A stretch of 64,000 bases of DNA from Actinomadura hallensis (GTDB lineage: Bacteria; Actinomycetota; Actinomycetes; Streptosporangiales; Streptosporangiaceae): positions 4,526,001 to 4,590,000 of the forward strand of contig NZ_VFPO01000001.1 of NCBI RefSeq assembly GCF_006716765.1. The letters are read 5' to 3'. The position numbers and the translations under genes were made by a program. The notes below the pieces were generated by a model. That model saw nothing but the letters and a program-made list of their open reading frames with translations. It did no database searches and had not been told where the DNA came from. Of the stretch, positions 47,646 through 56,180 are shown piece after piece; the stretch's first letter is position 1, and every line of letters starts with the position of its first letter.

Positions 47646-48722
47646 CTACTGGATGCCCGCGTCCTTGCACTTCTCCGCGTAGGCGCCCTTGCAGAGGTCC
47701 TCGGCCTTGACGAAGCCGTCGTCCACGACCTGCTTGACGTTGTCCTTGTTGACGCCGATCGGGGTCAGCAGCACGGACGGGACGTCGCGCTTGCCCTCGG
47801 GGTCGTTGGTGGTCCCGTTGGTCTCGGCCTTCTCGCCCTTGATCAGGGAGACGGCGAGCTTGGCGGCGGCGTCGGCCTCCTGCTTGACCGGCTTGTAGAC
47901 CGTCATGCACTGGGTGCCGTCGAGGATGTTCTGCAGGCCCTGGACGGTCGCGTCCTGGCCGGTGACCGGGACCTTGCCGGCCTGCTTGTTCTTCTTCAGG
48001 ATCGAGATGACCGCGTTGCCGAGGTTGTCGTTGGCGGCCAGCACGCCGTCGATCTCACCCTGCTCCTCGGTCCACATCTGCTCGAAGATCGTGGCGCCCT
48101 TCTCGGCGCTCCAGTCCGGGACGGCCTGCTCGGCGACCTTCGTGTAGTTGGCGTTCTTGTCGAGGATGTTGTGCGCGCCCTGGGAGAACAGGGTCGCGTT
48201 GTTGTCGGTCGGGGCGCCGTTCAGGTAGACGATGTTCGACTTCTCGTCGCCCAGGCACTGCTGGAGGCCCTTGCCGAGCTCCTCGCCGACCTTCACGTTG
48301 TCGAACGAGACGTAGTAGTCGGCGACGCCGCCGAGCGTGAGCCGGTCGTAGTCGATGGTCTTGACGCCCTGCGCCTGGGCCTTGCGCTGGACGGCGGCCG
48401 CGGAGTTGGAGTCGAGGCCGGTGAGGACCAGGACGGTCACGCCGCTGGTGAGCATCTGGTCGGCGATCGTCTGGAACCGCTGGGCCGAGCCCTCCGCGTT
48501 CTGGATGTCGCTCTCGACGCCGGCCGCGTCGAACGCCTGCTTCAGGTACGGACGGTCGAAGCTCTCCCAGCGGTCGGACGAGGCGGTGTCGGGCAGGATC
48601 ACGCCGACCTTGCCCTTGACCTCGCCGGAGGCTCCGGCGTCGTCGGATTCGTCCCCGCAGGCGGTGAGTGTGAGCGCCCCGGCCGTCATCACGGCCATCA
48701 GGCTGAGGATCCCCTTGCGCAT
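47646..48722 (-). CDS. Sugar ABC transporter substrate-binding lipoprotein (XylF-like)
   Basis: 358 aa from ATG 48722 with AAAGGA upstream. The signal peptide ends in LTLTAC with the lipidated Cys at 22. The periplasmic-binding-protein fold of the D-xylose type is seen: GVILPDTASSDRWESFDRP, VLTGLDSNSAAA, DYDRLTLGGVADYYVSFDN and AANDNLGNAVIS. D-xylose or a similar pentose is the best guess. It is first in the operon, followed by a stable hairpin that probably raises its relative abundance. Confidence 0.87.
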   Translation of the reverse strand: MRKGILSLMAVMTAGALTLTACGDESDDAGASGEVKGKVGVILPDTASSDRWESFDRPYLKQAFDAAGVESDIQNAEGSAQRFQTIADQMLTSGVTVLVLTGLDSNSAAAVQRKAQAQGVKTIDYDRLTLGGVADYYVSFDNVKVGEELGKGLQQCLGDEKSNIVYLNGAPTDNNATLFSQGAHNILDKNANYTKVAEQAVPDWSAEKGATIFEQMWTEEQGEIDGVLAANDNLGNAVISILKKNKQAGKVPVTGQDATVQGLQNILDGTQCMTVYKPVKQEADAAAKLAVSLIKGEKAETNGTTNDPEGKRDVPSVLLTPIGVNKDNVKQVVDDGFVKAEDLCKGAYAEKCKDAGIQ

Positions 48723-49334
48723 TGCCCGGGTCCTTTCTGGGGTGGGCCGCCATGGCGCGGCCGAGGGGGTCGCAAGCCGGTGAGCCAGGTCACAAGTTCA
48801 CCGGCGTGAATGTTGTGCCCCGCAACTTATGTCGGCTCCGCCCGGTGCGCCACCCCTGTCGGCCGACCAATTTGTTGTCGGGCGTAACAATCACGTAACG
48901 CGAGATCAACATGGGGAAGCCGGGGGGCGGCGCGCACCCTCGGATGAGACGAAACGGGTGGGATCGTTCCAGCGGCGGAACGCCGTATGTTTGGCCGCTC
49001 AACATTCCCCCGGCCCCGCCGCCGGGGCGGTCGGAGCCTCCGGACCAGGCATGTTCGGCACAGGCGGGCGCCCGGGACCGCGTCGGGGAGCGCGCAAACG
49101 GAGGGTGCGGACGGAGCGCCCGGACGGGAGCGCGCCCGGACGGGAGCGCCCGCGGACGGGAGGGTCGGGCAGGGGTCGCACCGGGGCGGCGGCCGGCCGC
49201 CCCGGAGACGGGACGCGTCCTCTCGGCGCCGGCGGCTCGACAGGCGGGCTCGGGCCGGCGGCCCGCGGCGGCCTGGTCATCAGAGACCGGTCGCCGGAGA
49301 ACGGTCACCGGCGACCGGCCGCCGGAGGCCCGGT
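48723..49334. other. 612-base intergenic region upstream of the sugar ABC operon
   Basis: Holds the promoter region of the binding-protein gene. Two inverted repeats stand out: GCCGGTGA / TCACCGGC (48776-48783 and 48798-48805, in the leader) and TTGTT / AACAA (48872-48890). From 49030 on it is GC-rich, full of GGGA/CGGGAG repeats and open in several frames, with no recognisable gene. Confidence 0.45.
48872..48890. promoter_or_regulatory. Candidate ROK operator
   Basis: TTGTT (48872-48876) and AACAA (48886-48890) form an inverted repeat with nine bases between, in an AT-rich island about 150 bases ahead of the binding-protein gene. ROK repressors often bind AT-rich palindromes. The assignment is tentative. 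Confidence 0.35.
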
Positions 49335-49631
49335 TCAGACGGCGGCGAGGACCAGCGCGATCCGGTCGGCGGCGGCGCGGACGTCGGCGGCGGCCGTGAT
49401 GCGCTCGCCCCACGACCACCAGTACCACCAGCCGTCCGCCCCCTGCTCGGCCATGATGTTCTCGGTCAGGGCGGACGCGTCCGGGTTCAGCACGTGCAGG
49501 CTCGGCGACTGGCCGCGGGGCAGGGTGAGCCGCACCCGGAGGCCGCGCTTGACGAGCTCGTCGCCGAGTTCTTCCAGATATTCGATCCGCGTCTTCGAAG
49601 GCGCGGCGGTTCCCGTATCGTCAGGCGTCAT
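49335..49631 (-). CDS. Small Trp-rich protein, unknown (98 aa)
   Basis: 98 aa. An acidic helix (RIEYLEELGDELVKRGLRVR) leads to a strand, then DGWWYWWSWGERI, a striking six-Trp/Tyr cluster, and a C-terminal helix (ADVRAAADRIALVLA). The organisation parallels the proteins at 10362-10583 and 59217-59444. GAGG lies eight bases before the ATG. It is a lone gene, divergent from the low-complexity membrane protein gene with about 200 bases between. Confidence 0.72.
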   Translation of the reverse strand: MTPDDTGTAAPSKTRIEYLEELGDELVKRGLRVRLTLPRGQSPSLHVLNPDASALTENIMAEQGADGWWYWWSWGERITAAADVRAAADRIALVLAAV

Positions 49632-49830
49632 CCTCAGTTCCTCACGGACTCCGCGCGGCCCGACGAGACCTCAGCCTTCCGCTTCACCAGCCCGTGCGCA
49701 AGCTCTTCGGGCTGGTCAGCCGGATGTCGGCGGTGCGCCCCCGGCGGGGCGGCCCGCGTTTCGGAGGGCCAGGGAACCCTATCCGGGATATCTTGCGCAT
49801 GGCAGGCGAACGCGAATGTGGGGGCGGCAG

Positions 49831-50823
49831 ATGACGGTCGGTGCTGGGTCGGATCCGGGAGCCACTCCGGTCGGCGGTTCCGGACCGGACGGCGCCGGGC
49901 CCGCGGGCGGCTCCGGGCCGGGCGGCGGCGGACCGGGCGGCGGCGGACCGGGCGGCGGCGGACCGGACTCCCGGACGACACGGGAGGTGCCTGCGCAGGA
50001 GACGGCCGACGCACAGGAGACGGTGGTCGAGGAGCCTGCGGCCCAGGAGACCAGGGCAGAGGAAGCCACCGCCCAGGAGCCCGCGGCGCAGGGGGCCGCA
50101 ACGCACGGGGCCGCGGCACAGGGATCCACTGCGCAGGCGTCCACGGCACAGGCCACCGCCACGGCCGAGGCGCCGCCCCGGGAGGCGGCCCGGGAACCCG
50201 CGGCGTGGATGCGGGCCCTCCCGGAGTGGCTGCGGCGGGAGTCGGCGACGTGGCACCGCTTCCACTACGCGGTCGGCGTCTTCCTGGTCGCCTACGGCGT
50301 GACGGGCCTGATCAGCGGCGTGCTGATGTGGGGCGACCGGCAGGACGAGGTGCAGGGCTACTTCGGGGGGCTGCCCGCCACCGCCGTCCTGCTCCTGGTC
50401 AAGTTCGTCGAACTGGCGCTCACCGCCTCGGCCGCCGCGGCGCTGGCGTTCCGCAAGGACCTACTGCTCGTGCCGCCGACGGCCGGCTGGATGGCGGGGT
50501 TCGCGATGTTCGCCGTGCTGGACGTCTTCACGGCCCGCTGGGGCGGCCTGGTCCAGCACCTGCTGTACCTGGCGGCGTTCGTCGTCCTGCTGTTCCTGTC
50601 CTACGGGCTCAGCGCCAAGGCGCAGCTCGCCGCCGCCGCGCGGGCGGCGAAGACCGCCGGGGACGGCGGCGGGACCGGAGACGACGAGGCCGGGGACGAC
50701 GGGAGCGGGGACGGCGCGCCCGGCGGCATGCGGCTCACCCGCACGCAGGAGTTCGCGCTCGCCGCCATCAACCGCGCCGCCGCCCTGACCGGGCCGCGCC
50801 CGCGGCCCCGGCCCCGCGACTGA
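49831..50823 (+). CDS. Membrane protein with low-complexity N-terminus
   Basis: 330 aa. Residues 1-120 are low complexity: first a Gly/Pro run with three identical GGGGP units, then an Ala/Gln/Glu/Thr stretch with AQET/AQEP-like repeats. Four transmembrane helices follow (about 148-170, 183-208, 213-235, 240-262). A Gly/Asp-rich loop and an RLTRTQEFALAAINRAAALT tail end the protein. No family is recognised. Tandem 17-bp repeats run over its stop codon. Confidence 0.65.
   Translation: MTVGAGSDPGATPVGGSGPDGAGPAGGSGPGGGGPGGGGPGGGGPDSRTTREVPAQETADAQETVVEEPAAQETRAEEATAQEPAAQGAATHGAAAQGSTAQASTAQATATAEAPPREAAREPAAWMRALPEWLRRESATWHRFHYAVGVFLVAYGVTGLISGVLMWGDRQDEVQGYFGGLPATAVLLLVKFVELALTASAAAALAFRKDLLLVPPTAGWMAGFAMFAVLDVFTARWGGLVQHLLYLAAFVVLLFLSYGLSAKAQLAAAARAAKTAGDGGGTGDDEAGDDGSGDGAPGGMRLTRTQEFALAAINRAAALTGPRPRPRPRD
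49921..49965 (+). repeat. Three perfect 15-bp tandem copies inside the membrane protein gene
   Basis: GGCGGCGGCGGACCG is repeated exactly at 49921, 49936 and 49951, encoding the GGGGP units. Copy number is likely to vary among strains. Confidence 0.85.
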
Positions 50824-50874
50824 CCCGGCCCCGCGACCGACCCGGCCCCGCGACCGACCCGGCCGCGCGACCGG
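50809..50874 (+). repeat. Four 17-bp tandem copies spanning a stop codon
   Basis: Units CGGCCCCGCGACTGACC, then CGGCCCCGCGACCGACC twice, and a fourth degenerate copy begin at 50809, 50826, 50843 and 50860. The stop codon at 50821-50823 is in the first unit. The two middle copies are identical. Confidence 0.85.
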
Positions 50875-50950
50875 TTCCGCGCGGCGGCGGAAGCGATCCT
50901 GGCAGATCTTGCCCTTGGTGACGTCCCCTCCGGGTGTCACTTTGAGGCCC

Positions 50951-53524
50951 ATGAGAGCCCGACGACTGACGTGGCCCCTGGCGCTGGCCACGTCCATCGC
51001 GCTTCCCGTGTCGCTGGCGGCGCCCGCCGCCGCGAGACCCCCCGCCCAGTCCCCCGCCGCATCCCCCGCCGTGTCCCCCTCCGCGGCTCCCGCCGGTCCT
51101 GCGGGCGCCTGCGACCCCACGCGGACCGCACCGGTCTACCGGGGCAAGGTCCCCTCGCCCGAGAAGGTCCTCGGCTTCGAGCTCGGCGAACGGCCCGTCA
51201 GCTCCGCCGAGTCCGACAGGTACCTGGAGACGGTCGCCGCGAAGAGCGAGCGCGTCGTGTCCGGCACGCTCGCCACCTCCGCGCAGGGCCGCCCGCTCAA
51301 GTACGCGATCGCCGGGCGTCCCGGGCTGATGTCCAAGGCGGGGCTGGCGAAGGTGCGGCGGGAGGCCGCCCTGCTCCGCGACCCCCGCACCCCCGACGCG
51401 CTGGCCCGGCAGATCGTCCGGCGCGGCGTGCCGATCCTGTGGGTCACCGGGAACGTCCACGGCAACGAGCCCAGCGGCACCGACGCGGCGCTCAGGGTGC
51501 TGCGCGACCTCGGCGACCGCGAGGACTGCGCCGCCGAGGCGATCCTCCAGAACGCGCTCGTGGTGATCCTCCCGACGCAGAACCCCGACGGACGCGAGGC
51601 CGGGACGCGCCAGAACGCCTACGGCTTCGACATGAACCGCGACTGGTTCGCGCGCACCCAGCCGGAGACCGACGGGAAACTGGCGATGCTCGGCCGGTAC
51701 CCGCCCGCGCTGTACATCGACGCGCACGAGATGGGCGGGACGTCGTACTTCTTCCCGCCGAACGCCGACCCGATCTACCACGAGACGCCCGAGCAGGCGA
51801 TCGGCTGGATCAACGGCCTGTACGGCGCGGCGATGGCGGAGGAGTTCACGCGGCGCGGCATCGACTTCTTCAACCGCGACGTCTACGACCTCTTCTACCA
51901 GGGGTACGGAGACTCGGTCCCGACCACCGGTTTCCACGCCGCCGGGATGACGTTCGAGAAGGGCAACGCCAGCCCGTACCCCGAGAAGGTCGAGGAGCAG
52001 TACCTGACCCAGTGGGTGACGCTGTCGGCGGCGGCCGGCCAGAGGCAGCGCGTCCTGACCGAATGGCGCCGGATGACCGTGGACGCCTACGAGCAGGGCA
52101 AGGCGGGGAAGCTGGAGCCCAACCAGATCTACAACCCGCCCAACCAGATCGACCGGCAGGTCCCCGACCGCAAGGTGCGGCACTACTTCCTGCGGGCCGA
52201 CGACCCGGCCAAGCGCGACGAGGTCCGCACCGTCGTGCGGAGGCTCCAGCGGATGGGCGTGCGCGTCGAGAGGCTCGTCCGGTCGCTGACCGTGCCCGAC
52301 TTCAAGCCGTACGGGGGGTCCGAGGCCAAGACGACCCTTCCGGCGGGCACGTACTGGATCACGATGGCCCAAGGCCGGAAGCACTGGATCCAGGCCATGC
52401 TGGGCGAGGACTCCTACACGCCGTTCCCCTACTTCTACGACGTGACCGCCTGGAGCCTGCCCCTGCTCGCGAACGTGGCGGGCGGGTCGTCCGGCGCGTC
52501 GCTCAAGCCGCGGGCCGTCCCGGCCGCGCCCGTGCCGGCGCCGCGTCCGGGTCACGAGGGCCGGGCGCCGAGACTCGCCGTCCTCCAGCTCTCCGCGACG
52601 TCGTCGGCGGCGCGGGAGTCGGTCGGCTGGCTGCGGCACCGCCTCGACCGCGAGTGGAGGCTGCCGTTCACGCTGCTGACCCCGGCGGACGTGGCGGCGG
52701 GCGGGCTCGCGGGCGTCGAGGTGCTCGTCACGCCGGACGGCCCCGCGTCGTCCGCCTACGACGCGCTCGGCGAGACCGGGCGGACCGCGCTCCAGGAGTG
52801 GACGCGCGGCGGCGGCCGCTATGTCGGCTGGCAGGGCGGCGCGCAGCTCGCGGCGCGGCTCGGGCTGACGACGGCCACGCTGTCGGAACCGACGTCCGAC
52901 ATCCCCGGCACGCTGATCCGCGCGAAGGTCGACGCGGACAGCCCGCTCGCCGCGGACGTCGGCGGCGCGGTCTGGAACTTCACGGCCTACGACCTGGTCA
53001 TGAAGGCGTCCGGCGGCGTCGCCGTGGCGTACCCGGAGGCGGACTCGCCCGACTGGTCCGTGTCCGGGTTCGAGCGGGGCGCGTCCGAGCTGGGCGGCAC
53101 CGCCGCGGTCGTGGACCAGCCCGCCGGTGAGGGACGCTCCGTGCTGTTCGCCGCCGAGCCGAACTTCCGCGCGTTCACCGACGGGACCGCCAAGCTCCTG
53201 CGCAACGCCGTTCTCGGCCCCGACCCGGAGCGGGAGGCCGCTCCGCGGGCGGGCGAGGCCGCCGAGGCGGCGCGGCGGGCGGCGGAGCTGCCGTCGCCCG
53301 AGTCGCCGATCCGCGTCTCGGTGAGAGCGGCCGACGCGGCCGGCGCGGCGTCGGTCCTGCGCTCGGTCGGCGCCTCCTGGGCCGAGAGGCGCCGCGGCGG
53401 CGTCGTCCACTACGTGATCGACAACCCGCGCGGGCTCCCCACGGACCACCATCCGTTCGCGGGCAGGCTGCCGTCCCTCCTCGCCGGGGCGGGGATCGAC
53501 CCGGTCGCCGTCACACTCCCCTGA
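50951..53524 (+). CDS. Secreted M14 zinc carboxypeptidase with large C-terminal domain
   Basis: 857 aa from ATG 50951 (MRARRLTWPL), giving a clean Sec signal peptide. The M14 zinc site is H170 and E173 in NVHGNEPSG and H259 in IDAHEMGG. The catalytic Glu is E336 in TFEKGN. FDMNRDWF is also typical. From about 535 a second alpha/beta region follows that resembles a class-I glutamine-amidotransferase-like domain (VEVLVTPDG, GGRYVGWQGGAQLAAR) without an obvious Cys nucleophile. Secreted peptidase for nutrient or cell-wall peptides. A convergent terminator follows. Confidence 0.88.
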   Translation: MRARRLTWPLALATSIALPVSLAAPAAARPPAQSPAASPAVSPSAAPAGPAGACDPTRTAPVYRGKVPSPEKVLGFELGERPVSSAESDRYLETVAAKSERVVSGTLATSAQGRPLKYAIAGRPGLMSKAGLAKVRREAALLRDPRTPDALARQIVRRGVPILWVTGNVHGNEPSGTDAALRVLRDLGDREDCAAEAILQNALVVILPTQNPDGREAGTRQNAYGFDMNRDWFARTQPETDGKLAMLGRYPPALYIDAHEMGGTSYFFPPNADPIYHETPEQAIGWINGLYGAAMAEEFTRRGIDFFNRDVYDLFYQGYGDSVPTTGFHAAGMTFEKGNASPYPEKVEEQYLTQWVTLSAAAGQRQRVLTEWRRMTVDAYEQGKAGKLEPNQIYNPPNQIDRQVPDRKVRHYFLRADDPAKRDEVRTVVRRLQRMGVRVERLVRSLTVPDFKPYGGSEAKTTLPAGTYWITMAQGRKHWIQAMLGEDSYTPFPYFYDVTAWSLPLLANVAGGSSGASLKPRAVPAAPVPAPRPGHEGRAPRLAVLQLSATSSAARESVGWLRHRLDREWRLPFTLLTPADVAAGGLAGVEVLVTPDGPASSAYDALGETGRTALQEWTRGGGRYVGWQGGAQLAARLGLTTATLSEPTSDIPGTLIRAKVDADSPLAADVGGAVWNFTAYDLVMKASGGVAVAYPEADSPDWSVSGFERGASELGGTAAVVDQPAGEGRSVLFAAEPNFRAFTDGTAKLLRNAVLGPDPEREAAPRAGEAAEAARRAAELPSPESPIRVSVRAADAAGAASVLRSVGASWAERRRGGVVHYVIDNPRGLPTDHHPFAGRLPSLLAGAGIDPVAVTLP

Positions 53525-53537
53525 CCGACACGCCCCT

Positions 53538-53570
53538 GCGGCGTGCCGGACGACGCGTCCGGCACGCCGC
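53538..53570. terminator. Bidirectional terminator between M14 and PTH2-like genes
   Basis: A perfect 15-bp stem (53538-53552 with 53556-53570, left arm GCGGCGTGCCGGACG) with a three-base loop, in the gap between two converging genes. Confidence 0.8.
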
Positions 53571-53612
53571 CCTCGTGCTCGGCGCACCCCGCCGGGCCGC
53601 TCGCCGGACGGG

Positions 53613-54299
53613 CTACTTGCGCACGAGCCAGGCCACGGCCGTCATCGTCCCGGGCGGCACCTCCGTGAACCCGCCGTCGCGGACCGCGACCGCCGACTGC
53701 TTCACGCAGCGCCGCCACTCCTCGTCCCTGACCAGGTGCACGCGCGCACCGGCCTCGACCCAGGCGGCCACGTGCCTGCGGCGGCCGCGCCGCAGCAGGA
53801 GCTGCGCCGCGTGGCCGCACTGCGCGGCGGCCTTGCCGGTGGTGATCGTCACGTCCGGGTTGAGGGCCAGCGCGGCGTACGGGGGTTCGGGCGGCGGCGC
53901 GGGCTCGTCCGCGCCCGGCAGGTCGAGGCCCGCGACCTGCAGCTTCGCCAGCTGGGGCGGGACGTCCGACACCGGTCCCGGCGGGAACGCCCGCACCTGC
54001 GCGCCGGCGTGCTCGACGGTGACGCCGGGGAGCGCCTCCGCCTCCGGCCACCGCACCCCGCGCGCCCGGCGCGTCACCTTCCGGATGCGCCGCGACTCCC
54101 ACTCGCGGACCGCGTCGTGCCACTCCCCGCCGGGCTCGGCGGCGCGGGGATCGGTCAGCAGCCTGACCACCGCGGTGGCCGCCGCCTCGCAGACCGCCTC
54201 GTGATTGGGCGGATCGGTCTTCTCCGCGCGTACCACCAGTTGCATCGCCCATGGCGGATCGTCGAGGGGGTCGTGGAAGGGAGCCTGGTCGGGTCGCAC
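53613..54299 (-). CDS. PTH2-like peptidyl-tRNA hydrolase family protein
   Basis: 228 aa from GTG 54299; the in-frame ATG 54245 (MQLVVRAEKTDP) is a plausible alternative. The C-terminal half holds the PTH2 core, TGKAAAQCGHAAQLLL, then an acidic/basic strand pattern and CVKQSAVAVRDGGFTEVPPG. PTH2 enzymes release peptidyl-tRNA in archaea and eukaryotes; actinomycetes carry this diverged two-part version, whose activity is untested as far as I know. The N-terminal half (about 1-110) is family-specific. Confidence 0.7.
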   Translation of the reverse strand: MRPDQAPFHDPLDDPPWAMQLVVRAEKTDPPNHEAVCEAAATAVVRLLTDPRAAEPGGEWHDAVREWESRRIRKVTRRARGVRWPEAEALPGVTVEHAGAQVRAFPPGPVSDVPPQLAKLQVAGLDLPGADEPAPPPEPPYAALALNPDVTITTGKAAAQCGHAAQLLLRRGRRRHVAAWVEAGARVHLVRDEEWRRCVKQSAVAVRDGGFTEVPPGTMTAVAWLVRK

Positions 54300-54451
54300 G
54301 TGTGGAGTATTCCAAACCCGATCCGGCTTTCCCGACGCGGATATGGGTACTGCAACTCTTACCGTCCCCCGGACGTCGTTCCCTGCGGGCTGGACGGTCC
54401 CCCCGGAGACGGCGGGGAGACACGGCGGAGAGGTCGGGTCGGAGGTCGCCG

Positions 54452-55522
54452 GTGACCAGTGGCGCGTGGAACGATTCCATACCGGGGATCGGAACGTTTT
54501 TCGTGGGGATCGACGTCGCTCCGGGCCGTTACCGGTGCGAGGACGGCAAGGGCGGCTGGTGGGTCCGGTTCACGGGGCCAGGCGGGGGCGAGCCCGTCGG
54601 GTCGTGGCCGCTGCCGCCCGGCCCCACCGAGATCGAGATCGCGCCGACCGACTTCGCGTTCGAGACGCACGTGTCCACCTACTGGCGGCGGATCGCGCCG
54701 CCCAGCACCCCCGAGGACGGGTCGCCCGCCGAGCCGCGCCCGGTCGCCGACCCCGCGCTGCGCGCCGAGCTCGACACGATCGTCGCGCGCCGCCGTCCCC
54801 TTGTGTGGCTGGCGCCGCTGACGGTCCTCGGCATCGGGGTGCTCGGCTCGCCGCTGCTCGGCTCGCTGTGGCTGATCGGCCTCGGCATGCTCGCGGTGCT
54901 GGTCGCGCTCGGCACCCCGTCGGTCTCGCTGGACCTGCGGCGCGCCCGCGAGCTGGAGCGCCGCCGCGACCGCTACCTCACCCCGCAGGACTTCGACGAC
55001 GAGGGCCGCGCGATGCTCTCCCGCGTCCAGGCCGCGGTCGACGCCGTCCGCGACTCGGAGGTCAACCGGGAGGGCCTGCTCGACTCCGTCGACAACGCGG
55101 TCACGCTGCCGCGGCAGGAGTGGGAGATCGCGCAGGTGCTGGCGCGGCAGTCGAAGCTGCGCGCCGAGCAGGAGGAGCTGGGCGGCGGCGCGATGCTCCC
55201 CGAGGTGGAGGCGGCGATGGCCCCGCTGCGCGCGAAGCTGGAGGTCTCCGTCGAGGCGGTGACGCGCCGGGTGGAGGCGCTCGAACGCTACGCCGAGCGG
55301 GTCAGGGCCGCCGACGAGGTCCTGCACGCCCAGCGCCGGCTGGAGGCCATCGCGGAGAAGGCGCACGAGTACGACGAGCTGGTCGCCGACACCGTCCGCG
55401 ACGATCTGGCGCTGCCCGCGATCGCGCGGCTGACCGAGCAGAGCGACGAGCTGGTCCGGACGCTGCGCGAGCGTCTGGCGAAGGCGGCGGAGGCGGGCGG
55501 GGAGCTTCCTCCCCCGTCCTAG
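54452..55522 (+). CDS. Two-span membrane protein with beta-domain and coiled coil
   Basis: 356 aa from GTG 54452, six bases after GGAGG. Residues 1-80 form a beta-rich domain (GTFFVGIDVAPGRYRCED, later FAFETHVSTYWRR), similar to the PGTY domain of many secreted actinomycete proteins but with no Cys pair in the usual place. Two membrane helices lie near 113-150. The rest (about 155-350) is a long charged coiled coil. No family name is known to me. It ends eight bases from the convergent TetR gene. Confidence 0.68.
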   Translation: MTSGAWNDSIPGIGTFFVGIDVAPGRYRCEDGKGGWWVRFTGPGGGEPVGSWPLPPGPTEIEIAPTDFAFETHVSTYWRRIAPPSTPEDGSPAEPRPVADPALRAELDTIVARRRPLVWLAPLTVLGIGVLGSPLLGSLWLIGLGMLAVLVALGTPSVSLDLRRARELERRRDRYLTPQDFDDEGRAMLSRVQAAVDAVRDSEVNREGLLDSVDNAVTLPRQEWEIAQVLARQSKLRAEQEELGGGAMLPEVEAAMAPLRAKLEVSVEAVTRRVEALERYAERVRAADEVLHAQRRLEAIAEKAHEYDELVADTVRDDLALPAIARLTEQSDELVRTLRERLAKAAEAGGELPPPS

Positions 55523-55529
55523 GAGGCGC

Positions 55530-56114
55530 TCACCCGGGCGCGGGGAACAGCTCGTCCAGGTGGCGGCGCAGGATCCGCATCGCCGACTCGGCGGACCGCC
55601 GTCCGACGAGCACGCTCGTCCCCAGGCCGTGCGCGAGCGCCAGCAGCCGCGCGGCCTCGGTCTCCGGGTCCGCCGCCCCGGCTCCGGCGAGGATCCCGGT
55701 GATCTGGCGCTCCAGCCGGTCGGGGCCCTCCACGAACGGCTGCGCCGCCATCGGCGGCTCGGTCATGGCCAGGACGGCATAGGACGTCCAGACCTGGTGG
55801 AACACCCGGCTCTCCGGGTCGGTGGGCAGCGCCTCGGCGACGAGCGCCTCGACCACCTCGCGCGGGGACGGGTCCCGCAGCCCCTCCAGCCGCGCCGCCC
55901 ACCGCTCGTGGCTCTGCCGTTCGAGCCGCTCCAGCGCCGCGTTCATGAGCTGCGCCTTGCTCTCGAAGTAGTACTGGACGAGCCGCAGCGACACTCCCGC
56001 CTCCGCGGCCACCGCCCGCATGGTGACGGCGTGCAGCCCGTCCCGGCCGGCCACCCGGACGAGCCCGTCGATGATCTGCGTCCGGCGCGCGTCGTGGTCG
56101 GCGGTCCTCGGCAT
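55530..56114 (-). CDS. TetR-family repressor
   Basis: 194 aa from ATG 56114 behind GGGGAGGGG. HTH at about 28-52 (TMRAVAAEAGVSLRLVQYYF). The C-terminal ligand domain resembles TetR_C_6. It is divergent from the MFS exporter, with two palindromic sites between, so it almost certainly represses itself and the exporter and responds to an exported compound. Confidence 0.9.
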   Translation of the reverse strand: MPRTADHDARRTQIIDGLVRVAGRDGLHAVTMRAVAAEAGVSLRLVQYYFESKAQLMNAALERLERQSHERWAARLEGLRDPSPREVVEALVAEALPTDPESRVFHQVWTSYAVLAMTEPPMAAQPFVEGPDRLERQITGILAGAGAADPETEAARLLALAHGLGTSVLVGRRSAESAMRILRRHLDELFPAPG

Positions 56115-56134
56115 CGCTCGTCCCCTCCCCTGTG

Positions 56135-56169
56135 TGATACACACGTATCATATTGATACAGCCGTACCA
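56135..56169. promoter_or_regulatory. Twin operators between TetR and MFS genes
   Basis: TGATACACACGTATCA (56135-56150) is a perfect palindrome; TGATACAGCCGTACCA (56154-56169) matches it with one mismatch. Centres are 19 bases apart, nearly two helical turns, and the second ends 11 bases before the MFS ATG. Confidence 0.82.
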
Positions 56170-56180
56170 CAGGGGGCGCG

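Noticed and set aside
48790..49428. Minus-strand 212-codon frame in the ABC promoter region
   Set aside because: Covers both inverted repeats and GC-repeat DNA; product is Arg/Pro-rich without domain.
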